A DNA stretch of 64,000 nt, taken from positions 3,820,001-3,884,000 of the forward strand of contig NZ_LR723670.1 of the NCBI RefSeq assembly GCF_902502825.2. Reading direction: 5' to 3'. Under the pieces are notes generated by a model that was not told where the DNA came from, ran no database searches, and was given only the letters and a program-made list of their open reading frames with translations. Below are positions 27,933 through 36,337 of the stretch, piece after piece; positions within the stretch are counted from its first letter, which is position 1, and every line of letters begins with the position of its first letter. The position numbers were made by a program, and so were the translations under genes. The DNA comes from Pseudorhizobium flavum (lineage in GTDB: Bacteria > Pseudomonadota > Alphaproteobacteria > Rhizobiales > Rhizobiaceae).

Positions 27933-28393
27933 TGGACGGGCAATCACAATACCATCGCCACTTCACGCTTGAGCGTCTCTACCCCAATTGCAGGGCCCAT
28001 ACCTGGTCTGCCTGGAGCATTCGCGAGAAGAAGGCGGCCTGGCTTGGAAGCGCCAGGCTGGAGATGGATTTCTCGGTCGGGGGCATCGAGCGCAGCGGCT
28101 TTCGCGATTCCATGGGCGAGCACGTGAGCGAAGGTCGTTATTTCGAAATCAAGGAAGGCGAGCGTATCGTTTTCGCATACTCGATGGCCGTGAATGGGCG
28201 CGTTCATACCGTTTCCTTGGCCACGATCCTGTTCGAAGATGAAGGTGGCGGGACGCGCCTCACCTATACCGAACAGATGTGCGTCATTCCTCCCAGCGAC
28301 GGCGCTGAGGGACGTGAGCATGGATGGGGCGCTTTGCTGGATGGGCTGGCGGGGTTCCTGGCGGCGGATGTCAAGCGAGTTCGCTTGGAATAA
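27932..28393 (+). CDS. SRPBCC (AHSA1-like) protein
   Basis: 153 residues with the START-like helix-grip fold sequence pattern: FTLERLYPNCRAHTWSAWSIREKKAAWLG at the start, GERIVFAYSM in the middle, GGGTRLTYTEQM and the terminal helix HGWGALLDGLAGFLAADV. Such proteins bind hydrophobic ligands in a central cavity. Translationally coupled to the ArsR-type gene, a very common pairing. Ligand unknown. Confidence 0.9.
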   Translation: MDGQSQYHRHFTLERLYPNCRAHTWSAWSIREKKAAWLGSARLEMDFSVGGIERSGFRDSMGEHVSEGRYFEIKEGERIVFAYSMAVNGRVHTVSLATILFEDEGGGTRLTYTEQMCVIPPSDGAEGREHGWGALLDGLAGFLAADVKRVRLE

Positions 28394-28912
28394 TCTAGCT
28401 AGAATTTCTCCTTTGCGCCGACTGCCGTCTTCCGCTTCGCGCCCTCAATTCGGACGTTCCTGGCGTTGGAGAAGCTGCCCATAACCGCCGTTCGTTGCGG
28501 GTCGAGCAAGGCCTGGCTAGGGGGATCCCTCCTGATGACGCGAGTGCAGTTATGTGTTTTAGTTCGGGTGCAGCAGCATCGGGAAGCACGCGATGGTGGG
28601 TATGGAAATGAGCGAGGCTCCCGAAAAGCCGGCAATGATTCTTGCGCACGCACAGGATTGTGGTCGATTGCGATGATGTCCACGGACGGCATCTGCGTGA
28701 CGATTCCGGGTGCGATCGCGGCCCCCATATTGCCGCATCCCAGCATTAGAATGGAATGCGGTAAAGAAAAGCCGTCCGCCATCGAGCAGCCCTCGTCGGA
28801 TTGACCACGATCTTCGACGATCCATCCTGCAGCGACAGCAGAAAGTCTTCCGTCTGCTGGCCGCCGAGCGCCATATGCAAGCGGATTTCGCTGCGCATGG
28901 CATCCAGGCTTG
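28394..28912. other. About 520 bases without an intact gene
   Basis: Several frames are open for short stretches on both strands, but none has a complete domain. The only recognisable piece is a fragment similar to the start of pyrroline-5-carboxylate reductase (see 28620-28782). Likely a gene graveyard between the SRPBCC gene and the GNAT gene. Confidence 0.5.
28620..28782 (-). pseudogene. N-terminal remnant of pyrroline-5-carboxylate reductase
   Basis: From ATG 28782 the minus strand reads MADGFSLPHSILMLGCGNMG, AAIAPGIV and IDHNPVRAQESLPA, the Rossmann start of ProC with its GCGNMG motif. After about 54 codons the similarity ends abruptly and the frame continues into unrelated residues. 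The catalytic and C-terminal parts are absent, so it cannot function. An intact proC would be expected elsewhere. Confidence 0.6.
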
Positions 28913-29542
28913 TCATCGCGGAAGAAGCAGAGCGTCGCGACCAAAACGCGGCCGGTTGTTCCATTGCTCGCGCGTAAGAGCCCAATCGACCTCTGTCCAG
29001 CCACGCATTGACATCCAGGACGGCCCTTGTCGCTCAGCTATTCTAGCCGCCCCGTATCTTTCAGCGATTTTGGTAACGCGGTGATTACCGCTCGAGGTGT
29101 CGCTCACGATGGCTTCAACGTGGAGCGATCCGAATGCGAACTCAGCGAAACACTCTCCTACTTCCAGGGCCACTCTGTACCGGCCCCAGTAGTCGGGGTC
29201 CAGTTCGAGGCCTAAGACGGCCTTGAGTTGATCCGTCTGCTTTAGCCGTACGCCTCCGCAGCCAATAAGTCGCCCCCGTTGTCTCTCAAAGATCCCCACT
29301 TGGTAATTCGTTCTCGGCCGCTCTGCTTGCCACTCAATGAACAACGCAAACAAGCGGGCGGATGTCGATTCATCTCCTTCTTCGATGTCGTACAGCGCTC
29401 GGTAGCGCGGGTCTGATTGATAGCGTTGAAATGCGAGACGATCATCCTGAGCGAAGTCACGTAGTATGAACCTGGAGGTCTCTAGACGCACTTTAAAATC
29501 CTCCTCGAGTTTTGCGTCCGGAAGACACTCATGTCCTGACAT
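28913..29542 (-). CDS. GNAT-family N-acetyltransferase, RimJ-like
   Basis: About 209 residues from ATG 29542; an upstream ATG at 29596 is possible and no clear ribosome site decides. The core runs VRLETSRFILRDFAQDDRLAFQRYQSDPRY ... GCGGVRLKQTDQLKAVLGLELDPDYWGRYRVALEVGECFAEFAF, which matches the acetyl-CoA-binding fold of GNAT family 3 (ribosomal-protein type). The target amine is unknown. The C-terminal end extends beyond the domain (EQWNNRPRFGRDALLLPR). Confidence 0.8.
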   Translation of the reverse strand: MSGHECLPDAKLEEDFKVRLETSRFILRDFAQDDRLAFQRYQSDPRYRALYDIEEGDESTSARLFALFIEWQAERPRTNYQVGIFERQRGRLIGCGGVRLKQTDQLKAVLGLELDPDYWGRYRVALEVGECFAEFAFGSLHVEAIVSDTSSGNHRVTKIAERYGAARIAERQGPSWMSMRGWTEVDWALTREQWNNRPRFGRDALLLPR

Positions 29543-29659
29543 GGAAAGGTTAGCGTCTTTGGTGTACCGACAGTGCAGCCGCGACGAAGACAGCATTTGC
29601 GTGCTGCGTCCCAGATTTTCTCTAAAGAAAGCTCACCGGGAAGAGGACCAGGAAAGTGT

Positions 29660-30154
29660 TTAGCCATCTTTTGCGATCCCGGCGGTCGATAACGAGACAA
29701 GGGCAGCCATCGCCAGCACTGCTCTCGCTATATGAGAGTACTCCCAAACGTCGCGCATGCGTTGCCAATTCGTCTCCTGTCCAGCAAGAAGCGAAAAGAA
29801 GGCGGACCCAGCACTACCCACGTCAGTATCTTTAAGCCAGAACCCGTTTACCGGATGAGTGATCGTCCAGTAAACAGCATGACATGTCAAAAGGCAGGCA
29901 AAGGCTGCTGCGGCCCACCAGAACCGTTCACTTCCATAGGGCAGCATTACAAGAAGAACTGGCAGAACCAACAGAGCTCCGGCCTCGCCGACAAGGCCCC
30001 CGACGGTGAAGCCGGGATAATATACTGCCTGGACCTGCCGATATGTAGCTTCGTCAAGACGCAGCTTACCGGGGTATTCGAGCGCGTGAGCCAAGGCCAG
30101 ACCCATGGTGACGGCAACCAACACCACCGCTAGAATTGAAAGTGCATCAGTCAT
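29660..30154 (-). CDS. DUF1772-like membrane protein
   Basis: 164 residues from ATG 30154, with GGAGCG upstream. Four hydrophobic segments (about 4-24, 48-70, 77-97 and 135-155) separated by short loops; GFWLKDTD and NWQRMRDVWEYSHIARA resemble DUF1772 (anthrone-oxygenase-like) inner-membrane proteins. Function unknown. Confidence 0.6.
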   Translation of the reverse strand: MTDALSILAVVLVAVTMGLALAHALEYPGKLRLDEATYRQVQAVYYPGFTVGGLVGEAGALLVLPVLLVMLPYGSERFWWAAAAFACLLTCHAVYWTITHPVNGFWLKDTDVGSAGSAFFSLLAGQETNWQRMRDVWEYSHIARAVLAMAALVSLSTAGIAKDG

Positions 30155-30248
30155 TTGCAACGCTCCTATGCGCCGGCAATCCAGCCGAGAAGACATGAGA
30201 AACGCTCCTAGTTTCGCATCGTATCGGCGCGCCATCAAAGGTGGGGCA

Positions 30249-30875
30249 TCAACCTGCTGGCGATGACGGGGTTTCAGCTACTCTATGCAGCGGTTTCAGT
30301 TCTTCCGCGGCTAGAACCGTTTTCACGGAGTCGAGGCGTTCGATGCTATTGATAAAGGCCGTGAATACCGGCAGGGGTTCCAGTTCAATCTTCGCCGCCC
30401 AGCGGAGCATGACATAGAGGAGGGCGTCTGCGCCGCTGACACGGTCGCCGAATAAGAAGGCACCTTCGATTCTTGAGCCGATCCAGCAAAAACGCTGCTT
30501 CAACGCTTCACGCAGGCGAGCCTGCTCATCCGGATTTTCGATAAAGAAGAGCGGGATGAACGGCTTGTGTAGTTCCGTTGAGATGAACGCGAGCATTTGC
30601 AGATGCCGCGTTCGTCCCTGTGCACCTTCGGGAAGAAGTTCAGGCGACCGGTTGGCAATCCAGTCGATGATGGCAACGTTCTCAGTGAGCAACATGTCAT
30701 TCTCAAGGACAAGTGCCGGCACGTAGCCGTTGGGATTTAGGAGCCGATAGTCTGAGCCATCCTCAAGCATATGGTCGAAGATATCCACTTTGCGGGATAG
30801 GAAATCCAGTCTTGCCTGGTGCAACAATATATGAGTGGCCTGCGAGCAAGTCCCAGGAGCGTGATAAAATTCCAT
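30249..30875 (-). CDS. Glutathione S-transferase-like protein
   Basis: 208 residues from ATG 30875, with GGAGG eight bases upstream. N-terminal thioredoxin-fold domain MEFYHAPGTCSQATHILLHQ with Cys/Ser at the active-site position of beta-type bacterial GSTs, PNGYVPALVLENDMLLTENVAIIDWIA for glutathione binding, and an all-helical C-terminal domain. Cytosolic conjugation or peroxidase role. It lies just after, and in the same direction as, the AraC-type gene's end. Confidence 0.85.
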   Translation of the reverse strand: MEFYHAPGTCSQATHILLHQARLDFLSRKVDIFDHMLEDGSDYRLLNPNGYVPALVLENDMLLTENVAIIDWIANRSPELLPEGAQGRTRHLQMLAFISTELHKPFIPLFFIENPDEQARLREALKQRFCWIGSRIEGAFLFGDRVSGADALLYVMLRWAAKIELEPLPVFTAFINSIERLDSVKTVLAAEELKPLHRVAETPSSPAG

Positions 30876-30982
30876 AGTTGCCTCCGTGAGGGTCGAATGA
30901 TCCGCCCTCATTCCCGCCACGGTGACAAACCTATCAGTTTCTGAGCAGAGGCAGTTTCGTCGCTTCCGGGGTAAAACGGCCA

Positions 30983-31993
30983 TTATTGCGGTAGGCCTCG
31001 AATGCGGTTGCGCTGTCGATACTGCGCAGGGGTCACGCCGGTGCGGCGCTTGAACAGTCTGCGGAAGAAAGTCGGATCTTCATAGCCAACCGACACCGCG
31101 ACGTCCTCGATTGCCACGTCCTCGGTCTCTAGCATCTGCTTTGCCTCCTCGATCCTCAATGCTTGGACATACTCGACGGGCGTGTATCCCGTGGCTGCCG
31201 AAAAGCGCCGTTTGAAGCTGCGCTCAGATAGCCCGGATCGGGCAACCATCAAGGAGACAGGATTGGCTGTAGGGTAGTTGTCAACGAGCCAAGCCTGAAT
31301 CGTCGATATGACCGCATCGCTGTGCTGGCGCGGACGCGCCATAGAAGCAAACGGCAACTGCCCGTAACCGCGATCGCCGAGCAGGAAGAGGCGAGCGATA
31401 CGCGCAGCCTCTTCCGCCCCACAGAAACGACCGATCAGATATAGGGCGAGGTCCTGCCACGCCGAAGCGCCGCCTGTTGTTATCAACTGCCCGCCACGGC
31501 CGCTATCACACAGAATCCGCTCCGGCCGGAATTTGACGCTCGGATATAGGTCTCGGAACAGGTCGGCCATAGTCCAGTGGGAGGCCGCCTCGGCTCCGTC
31601 CAGCAGGCCCGCTTCCGCCAACAGCAGGGAACCGCTGCAGGTTGCGCAAACGAGCGCCCCGTGACCGATGTGCCGGCGAACCCATTCGATTTCGTCGCGC
31701 CATCGCCCTTTCGGCGTCTCGCCGCCGTTAAGGTGGATATCGCAGACGATGACAACGTCGAAAAATTCGCCCCTTAGGTCCCCTTCGGGGGTCACTCGCA
31801 GCCCATTGTTGGATTCGAAAGGGCTTCTACGGCTTGCCACCAGTACCGGGCGAATAGGCCGCGACAAGGCCTCGTCGGCCATCCCTGTATAGGTGAAAAC
31901 CTCGTGCAAGCCGAAGGCGGCCATTGTCCCACTTTCTGGTAGCGTCAGGATTGAAACTAGGACGGGTGCTGTAGGGCGCGGACGTGTCGGCAT
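30983..31993 (-). CDS. GlxA-type AraC-family regulator (DJ-1/PfpI fused)
   Basis: 336 residues from ATG 31993. The N-terminal half is a DJ-1/PfpI-like amidotransferase-type domain (DVVIVCDIHL, GALVCATCSGSLLLAEAGLLDG with the Cys elbow, SHW). The C-terminal hundred residues hold two AraC helix-turn-helix motifs (SLMVARSGLSERSFKRRFSA and IEDVAVSVGYEDPTFFRRLFKRRTGVTPAQYR). Such regulators usually activate neighbouring genes. It is divergent from an AHSA1-like gene and just upstream of the GST gene, so it may control both. Confidence 0.9.
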   Translation of the reverse strand: MPTRPRPTAPVLVSILTLPESGTMAAFGLHEVFTYTGMADEALSRPIRPVLVASRRSPFESNNGLRVTPEGDLRGEFFDVVIVCDIHLNGGETPKGRWRDEIEWVRRHIGHGALVCATCSGSLLLAEAGLLDGAEAASHWTMADLFRDLYPSVKFRPERILCDSGRGGQLITTGGASAWQDLALYLIGRFCGAEEAARIARLFLLGDRGYGQLPFASMARPRQHSDAVISTIQAWLVDNYPTANPVSLMVARSGLSERSFKRRFSAATGYTPVEYVQALRIEEAKQMLETEDVAIEDVAVSVGYEDPTFFRRLFKRRTGVTPAQYRQRNRIRGLPQ

Positions 31994-32106
31994 TTGTAAA
32001 TTCTGGCACAAATGCCCCGATGCCGTCGAGTCTGCCACTAACTTTCGCAGCCGTTTCGGATCAGGATTTCAGCAACAGCACATTGAAAGCGCGAAAGGAG
32101 ATAACC

Positions 32107-32565
32107 ATGAGTCTCGTTGAGGGAATAGTTGATCTAACGGAATTACTCGCTCAGCCGGTCGACGCGGTATTCGCCGCCTGGTCTAGCGAGGAATCCCAGC
32201 TATCATGGTGTGACCCGGGAGATGGTTGGGAGCTACATTTCGACCAGTTTCAATTTACCGTCGGGGAGACTGACGTCTGCCGCTTCGGCCCTGTTGATGG
32301 TGAGTCCTATATCAACGAAAATCGCTATCTCGAAATTTGCGTGGGGAAGCGGCTCGTTTATTCGACCTCGCTGGTGAGCGACGGCCGGCTCACCTTTGCT
32401 GGCACGGTGGTGGTCACATTTGAGGAAGCAGACGGCGGAACCCGCTTGCACCTTGTCGAGCAGGGTCTTTATTTCGATGCCCAGGATGACGTCGCCAACC
32501 ATCGCTCCGGCTGGGAAAGCATGCTCCGAGCACTGAAGCAGTACCTGCACGGCGAGAGCAGGTAA
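32107..32565 (+). CDS. SRPBCC (AHSA1-like) protein
   Basis: 152 residues with AAAGGAG before the ATG. The sequence pattern (PVDAVFAAWSSEESQLSW, GKRLVYSTSLVSDGRLTFAGTVVVTFEEADGGTRLHLVEQG, SGWESMLRALKQYL) is that of AHSA1-like ligand-binding proteins, as in the gene at 27932 but clearly different in sequence. Divergent from the AraC-type regulator, 113 bases away. Ligand unknown. Confidence 0.85.
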   Translation: MSLVEGIVDLTELLAQPVDAVFAAWSSEESQLSWCDPGDGWELHFDQFQFTVGETDVCRFGPVDGESYINENRYLEICVGKRLVYSTSLVSDGRLTFAGTVVVTFEEADGGTRLHLVEQGLYFDAQDDVANHRSGWESMLRALKQYLHGESR

Positions 32566-32711
32566 GCGACTTAGCCTTAGTAATATAAGCTGCGGATTCC
32601 AAAGACGATGAGTGGAGGCGAGCGGTTCGAATCCATTCAAGAGCACGATGCCGGCAACGCGAATCTCATGAGCCACTCGCGGCACGCGCGCAATGACCGC
32701 TGGGCTCTAAA

Positions 32712-33410
32712 TCACGTGTAGTTGGAGTAGAGAGCATTTGCACGCGAGAGGTGACGTTGCATCGCAGCTCCTGCTGCCTCGGCATCATTGTTGCGGATAG
32801 CATTCAGAATGAGCTTGTGCTCTTCAATCGTTACTTGTTCGGCGCCTTTAACAACCACCATATCCTGCTTGAATCGGGTCAGCCAGACAAGCATGCCCGA
32901 CACCGCGGCAGCTATAAGAGAATTGCCGCTGATGCCGGCGAGGATCTCGTGGAAGCGCATGTCGGCTGCCACGAAAACGGCAGAATCACCCTGCCGCGCT
33001 TGCATCTCCTTTATGCACTCATCAAGGAATCGGATGTCGTTGGCTGTCGCGCTGGTTGCGGCCATTCGCGCAAGTCCCACCTCGATCATGATTCGCGCTG
33101 ACTTGAGATCTTCAAGACCTTTTGGGTTGTCGGCCAGGAGCATGATCATGGCGGCAGAGATCTGATCGATGATCGCCTGGGGCGTTGGCTTGACGACACG
33201 GGCACGCTCACCATGCGAAATGCGGATCAACCCCATCTGCTGTAGCGTGAGCATCGCCTCGCGGATGGAGGGCCGTCCCACGCCGATCATCGCCATCAAC
33301 TCTCGCTCAGAGGGGAGCTGTGATCCTGGCGGGAACTCCTTCGAGGCTATCGTCTCGATGAGGCGATCCAGTACGGACTGATACAGTTTCTTTTTCTGAA
33401 TGGGTTCCAT
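32712..33410 (-). CDS. GntR-family regulator, FadR/FCD subgroup
   Basis: 232 residues. Winged helix at 10-75 (LYQSVLDRLIETIASKEFPPGSQLPSERELMAMIGVGRPSIREAMLTLQQMGLI), then the all-helical FCD effector domain with metal-ligand histidines (RFHEILAG and IEEHKLILNAI). FCD members sense sugar acids or other carboxylates. It is the last gene after the RuBisCO-like protein and kinase genes on the minus strand, so it probably regulates the apiose locus, perhaps through a palindrome at 36186. Confidence 0.88.
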   Translation of the reverse strand: MEPIQKKKLYQSVLDRLIETIASKEFPPGSQLPSERELMAMIGVGRPSIREAMLTLQQMGLIRISHGERARVVKPTPQAIIDQISAAMIMLLADNPKGLEDLKSARIMIEVGLARMAATSATANDIRFLDECIKEMQARQGDSAVFVAADMRFHEILAGISGNSLIAAAVSGMLVWLTRFKQDMVVVKGAEQVTIEEHKLILNAIRNNDAEAAGAAMQRHLSRANALYSNYT

Positions 33411-33509
33411 TACGGCTCCGGGCGGCGGATCAGCGGCATGATCGGGTCATCATCACCCGTGACCCAGAAGGTATGTGATTATCAAATTTCCGGGCTGCGC
33501 GTCGACGCC

Positions 33510-34895
33510 TTATCTCAGCTTGCCATCTACGCCACCGCCGGCTCTGACCCAGCTGAAAAAATCGACTGTACCCATCTGCCCGCCTTTGAGAGCGAGCTGC
33601 AATCCGTCGATTTGCGGATCCTCGGAGCGGGCCACGCTGATGGAGGCGCCGGGCACGGTCGGCGCGAGTGCTTGAAGCGCCGTCACTCCCAGTTCCCGTG
33701 CTGCATGGCCAGACGTATCGCCGCCCGAGATCACTGCTCTTCGCAAGCCGCTCCGGGTCACGACCCTGTGGAGGATCCGGCCGAGAGCCTTGCCAATGTT
33801 GCGATTTGCGCCGGCTGCAGCCGTGGCGTTGTCAGCGAGCCAGGTGCGGAACCGGTCTACGGCCGGATCATCCGGTCCTCGCGCTGTTGCAAGCAGCACA
33901 TCCTGCCCACGCGAAAGCGCTTCCAGCATCTCGGTTACAACCGTCTCTTCCGCAGCGGATGCATTGTCGCTCGCAAGATGACGTGGATCGCCTTCGATCA
34001 AGCGAAATCCGCTTGCGGCTGCATTGGCGATCTGCTGCGCCGTCACTGGCGACACGGAAGCTGAAACGACCGCAATCGGACCCAAGTCTCCGGCCGACGG
34101 CCGCGGAGCAACCGGGGGTATCATGCCTGCAGCGCGCCAATGTGCAATAAGCGCATACTCGATCCCTTGCGAGCCAAAGCACATCATATCAGTGTTGCGT
34201 CGCTGCCAAAGGATGCGCCCGATTTCGCGTTGATCGGCTTCAGAAACGCTGTCCAAAGCAATGCCGGCCCCTCCCTCACGTTCGGCGGCGGCAAGAACCG
34301 CATCTGCCTGTCCCTGGTGCAGTTGATCTAGCCTTAGCGTTTCGATCGGCAGCCGGGTCTGCCGGGCAAGGTGTTGTACAACATCAGCCTCGTCCATTGG
34401 CGTCACTGGGTGGCGCGCCATGACAGGGTGGCGATCCAGCCGAAACACGCCATCAGGGGCCGCGGCAAAGAGAGAGCCGAAGGCCTGATAGCGTTTTAGG
34501 GGGATTGCCGCAGGGTAAACTGGCATCAGCCTTGTCCCCAATGTGGCGACGGCAATCTCCATGGCAGCGCCGATTGAGCCGATGTCCGGTGCTGAATCGA
34601 GGGTCGAGCAGATCTTGTAGTGCAGAAGCGGCGCGCCTGTCTTGCGCAAAGCAGCAAACATGCGGGGGAGCTCTGCCTGCATCCATTGGGGGTTTTCAGA
34701 GCGGGCAGTGCCAGCGATGCCGATCCCACGCATCTGTCCAAAGCGGGCGAGCTGCTCGGGGGTAGGCGGATCGAGAAAAAGGATGGAAGGCAAGCCGGCA
34801 AAACTCAGGACTTCCATCACCGCAGCGGCGCCCGTATAATCATCACCATACCAGGCAATCAGCGGACCCGGCGGGAATTGCTCGACCTGCGTCAT
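33510..34895 (-). CDS. oiaK: DUF1537 kinase, 3-oxo-isoapionate kinase type
   Basis: 461 residues. N-terminal DUF1537 substrate domain with AWYGDDYTGAAAVME (D18, D19) and C-terminal nucleotide-binding domain with RRAVISGGDTSGHAARELG. Members phosphorylate four- and five-carbon acid sugars. In characterised apiose loci (Carter and colleagues, 2018) this family supplies OiaK, which makes 3-oxo-isoapionate 4-phosphate, the substrate of the RuBisCO-like enzyme. Here the two genes overlap by four bases (ATGA), which strongly supports that role. Family certain; substrate inferred from context. Confidence 0.82.
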   Translation of the reverse strand: MTQVEQFPPGPLIAWYGDDYTGAAAVMEVLSFAGLPSILFLDPPTPEQLARFGQMRGIGIAGTARSENPQWMQAELPRMFAALRKTGAPLLHYKICSTLDSAPDIGSIGAAMEIAVATLGTRLMPVYPAAIPLKRYQAFGSLFAAAPDGVFRLDRHPVMARHPVTPMDEADVVQHLARQTRLPIETLRLDQLHQGQADAVLAAAEREGGAGIALDSVSEADQREIGRILWQRRNTDMMCFGSQGIEYALIAHWRAAGMIPPVAPRPSAGDLGPIAVVSASVSPVTAQQIANAAASGFRLIEGDPRHLASDNASAAEETVVTEMLEALSRGQDVLLATARGPDDPAVDRFRTWLADNATAAAGANRNIGKALGRILHRVVTRSGLRRAVISGGDTSGHAARELGVTALQALAPTVPGASISVARSEDPQIDGLQLALKGGQMGTVDFFSWVRAGGGVDGKLR

Positions 34896-36145
34896 TTCTG
34901 GAATGCCTTCAAGGCAGCGGCCAATTCGGGATGGCCAAGGGCGTAGTCACCGGCCGGGATGCCCGCCATCGCAGCGTCCCAGGCCTGCCGTAGTCCTGCG
35001 ACCCCTGCGGCAGGGCCGCCTGGATGAGCCATGATGCCTCCGCCTGCTGCATGGATCAGGTCGGCGCTGCCAAGAGCTTGATACGTGTCTTGTGCCTGGT
35101 GGACCGTCTGGCCGGAGGAAAATACCGGCATTGCCATACATGGTTTGCTGTCGAACATCGGCGTCAGGCATTCACGCGCTGATGCAATGACGCTTTCATC
35201 GGGTTCGGCAAACTTGTTGCTGAGGCCATTGCAATGCATGTGGTCAACACCCGCCAGCCTCCAAAATTTCTGCCAGGCGATATAAGACCAACCCAGCATC
35301 GGCGCGCGGCTGAGATAGCCCCAACCGTTACGATGGCCGTGGATCGGCAACTGGCTGTGACGCGTCAACCCCAGTAGCCCCGATAGGCCCACCGAATTCA
35401 GGCTTACCATGACGCAGGTTCCACCCTCGGCGAGAACGAGATCGTGCCGGCGCCGCATCTGATCAACCTCGCCAGTCACATTGAAGGCGAACATCGCCTT
35501 GCGGCCGGTTCCTTGCGAATGGGATCGGATGACCTGCATTACCGCTTTGACCCGCTCATCAAAGGGGCAGTACCATCCGTCCGCCTGTAATTCGTCGTCC
35601 TTGATGAAGTCGATCCCCGCTTCCAAGAGCTCCGCCACGGCCGCCGCGGTTTCGGCAGCTGACAGCCCCACGCTTGGCTTGATGATCGTGCCGATCAGCG
35701 GCCCTGCATCCACGCCGGCTAAGCTGCGCGTGCCGGAAATGCCAAATTTGGGCCCGTCATAGGCGGCGGCGAAAGCCTCCGGTAACCGGATGTCGAGGAT
35801 CCGCAGGCCTGAGAATTGTTTTAGTTCGAAGAGATTACCGGAGACGGTGGCCATTAGGCCGATAAGATCAGTGCCGATGTTGTCGAGGGGCCAAGACAGG
35901 GTGACGCGGGCGCGACGGCATGCCGAGCCAGGCGCTGCAATTGATCCCGGAAGGCTGGGTGACGCGACTTCTTCCAGGAGCTCCAACGCCTCCACGCGCG
36001 CTGCCGAGCGTGCCTTCAGTTCCACCGTTTCCCCAGGAATGGGGGCGAAGGTGCCTGAAGATTGTTCGCCTGCCATCACGTCTGCTGCCTTCTCGGTATC
36101 CCCGGGGGTCTCGATCAGGTAGTCGGCTTCGATGCGCTCGAGCAT
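34892..36145 (-). CDS. oiaX: RuBisCO-like protein, OiaX type
   Basis: 417 residues from the second of two ATGs (36145), five bases after GGAGG. It has the RuBisCO large-chain fold: N-terminal alpha/beta domain, then a TIM barrel with IIKPSVGLS (K156) and the metal/carbamate motif DFIKDDE (179-185, K182). HGHRNGWGYLSR and GGGIMAHPGG mark later active-site loops. True CO2 fixation is unlikely in this context. In D-apiose pathways OiaX is a transcarboxylase/hydrolase that splits 3-oxo-isoapionate 4-phosphate into 3-phosphoglycerate and glycolate. First gene of a minus-strand operon with the DUF1537 kinase and GntR regulator. Confidence 0.85.
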   Translation of the reverse strand: MLERIEADYLIETPGDTEKAADVMAGEQSSGTFAPIPGETVELKARSAARVEALELLEEVASPSLPGSIAAPGSACRRARVTLSWPLDNIGTDLIGLMATVSGNLFELKQFSGLRILDIRLPEAFAAAYDGPKFGISGTRSLAGVDAGPLIGTIIKPSVGLSAAETAAAVAELLEAGIDFIKDDELQADGWYCPFDERVKAVMQVIRSHSQGTGRKAMFAFNVTGEVDQMRRRHDLVLAEGGTCVMVSLNSVGLSGLLGLTRHSQLPIHGHRNGWGYLSRAPMLGWSYIAWQKFWRLAGVDHMHCNGLSNKFAEPDESVIASARECLTPMFDSKPCMAMPVFSSGQTVHQAQDTYQALGSADLIHAAGGGIMAHPGGPAAGVAGLRQAWDAAMAGIPAGDYALGHPELAAALKAFQK

Positions 36146-36185
36146 CATGTCCTCCAATTGTCGGGTCCGTTAACTTATTATACCA

Positions 36186-36197
36186 GGCATTCATGCC
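36186..36197 (-). promoter_or_regulatory. Candidate operator in the promoter of the RuBisCO-like gene
   Basis: GGCAT-TC-ATGCC, a symmetric element placed between a minus-strand TTGATG (36198-36203) and TATAAT (36179-36184 region). Binding there would block the promoter. It lies in the 190-base gap between the divergent halves of the apiose locus; the GntR-type protein at 32712 is the likely ligand (inference). Confidence 0.45.
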
Positions 36198-36337
36198 CAT
36201 CAAGCGGGTCGCCTGTAGAAAGGCTGGAGAAGCCACACTTAGCGGTGTCCAACCAATCTGTAGCGGGGGCCGCCTAAGGTGTTGACGAGGAACTGATATG
36301 ATGAGTATATGAGGTGGAGCGGCCGGGGAGGGTGCCA

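Noticed and set aside
34892..36145. RuBisCO-like gene as a CO2-fixing enzyme
   Set aside because: No small subunit, phosphoribulokinase or carboxysome gene is near, and the neighbours are a sugar-acid kinase and catabolic regulator.
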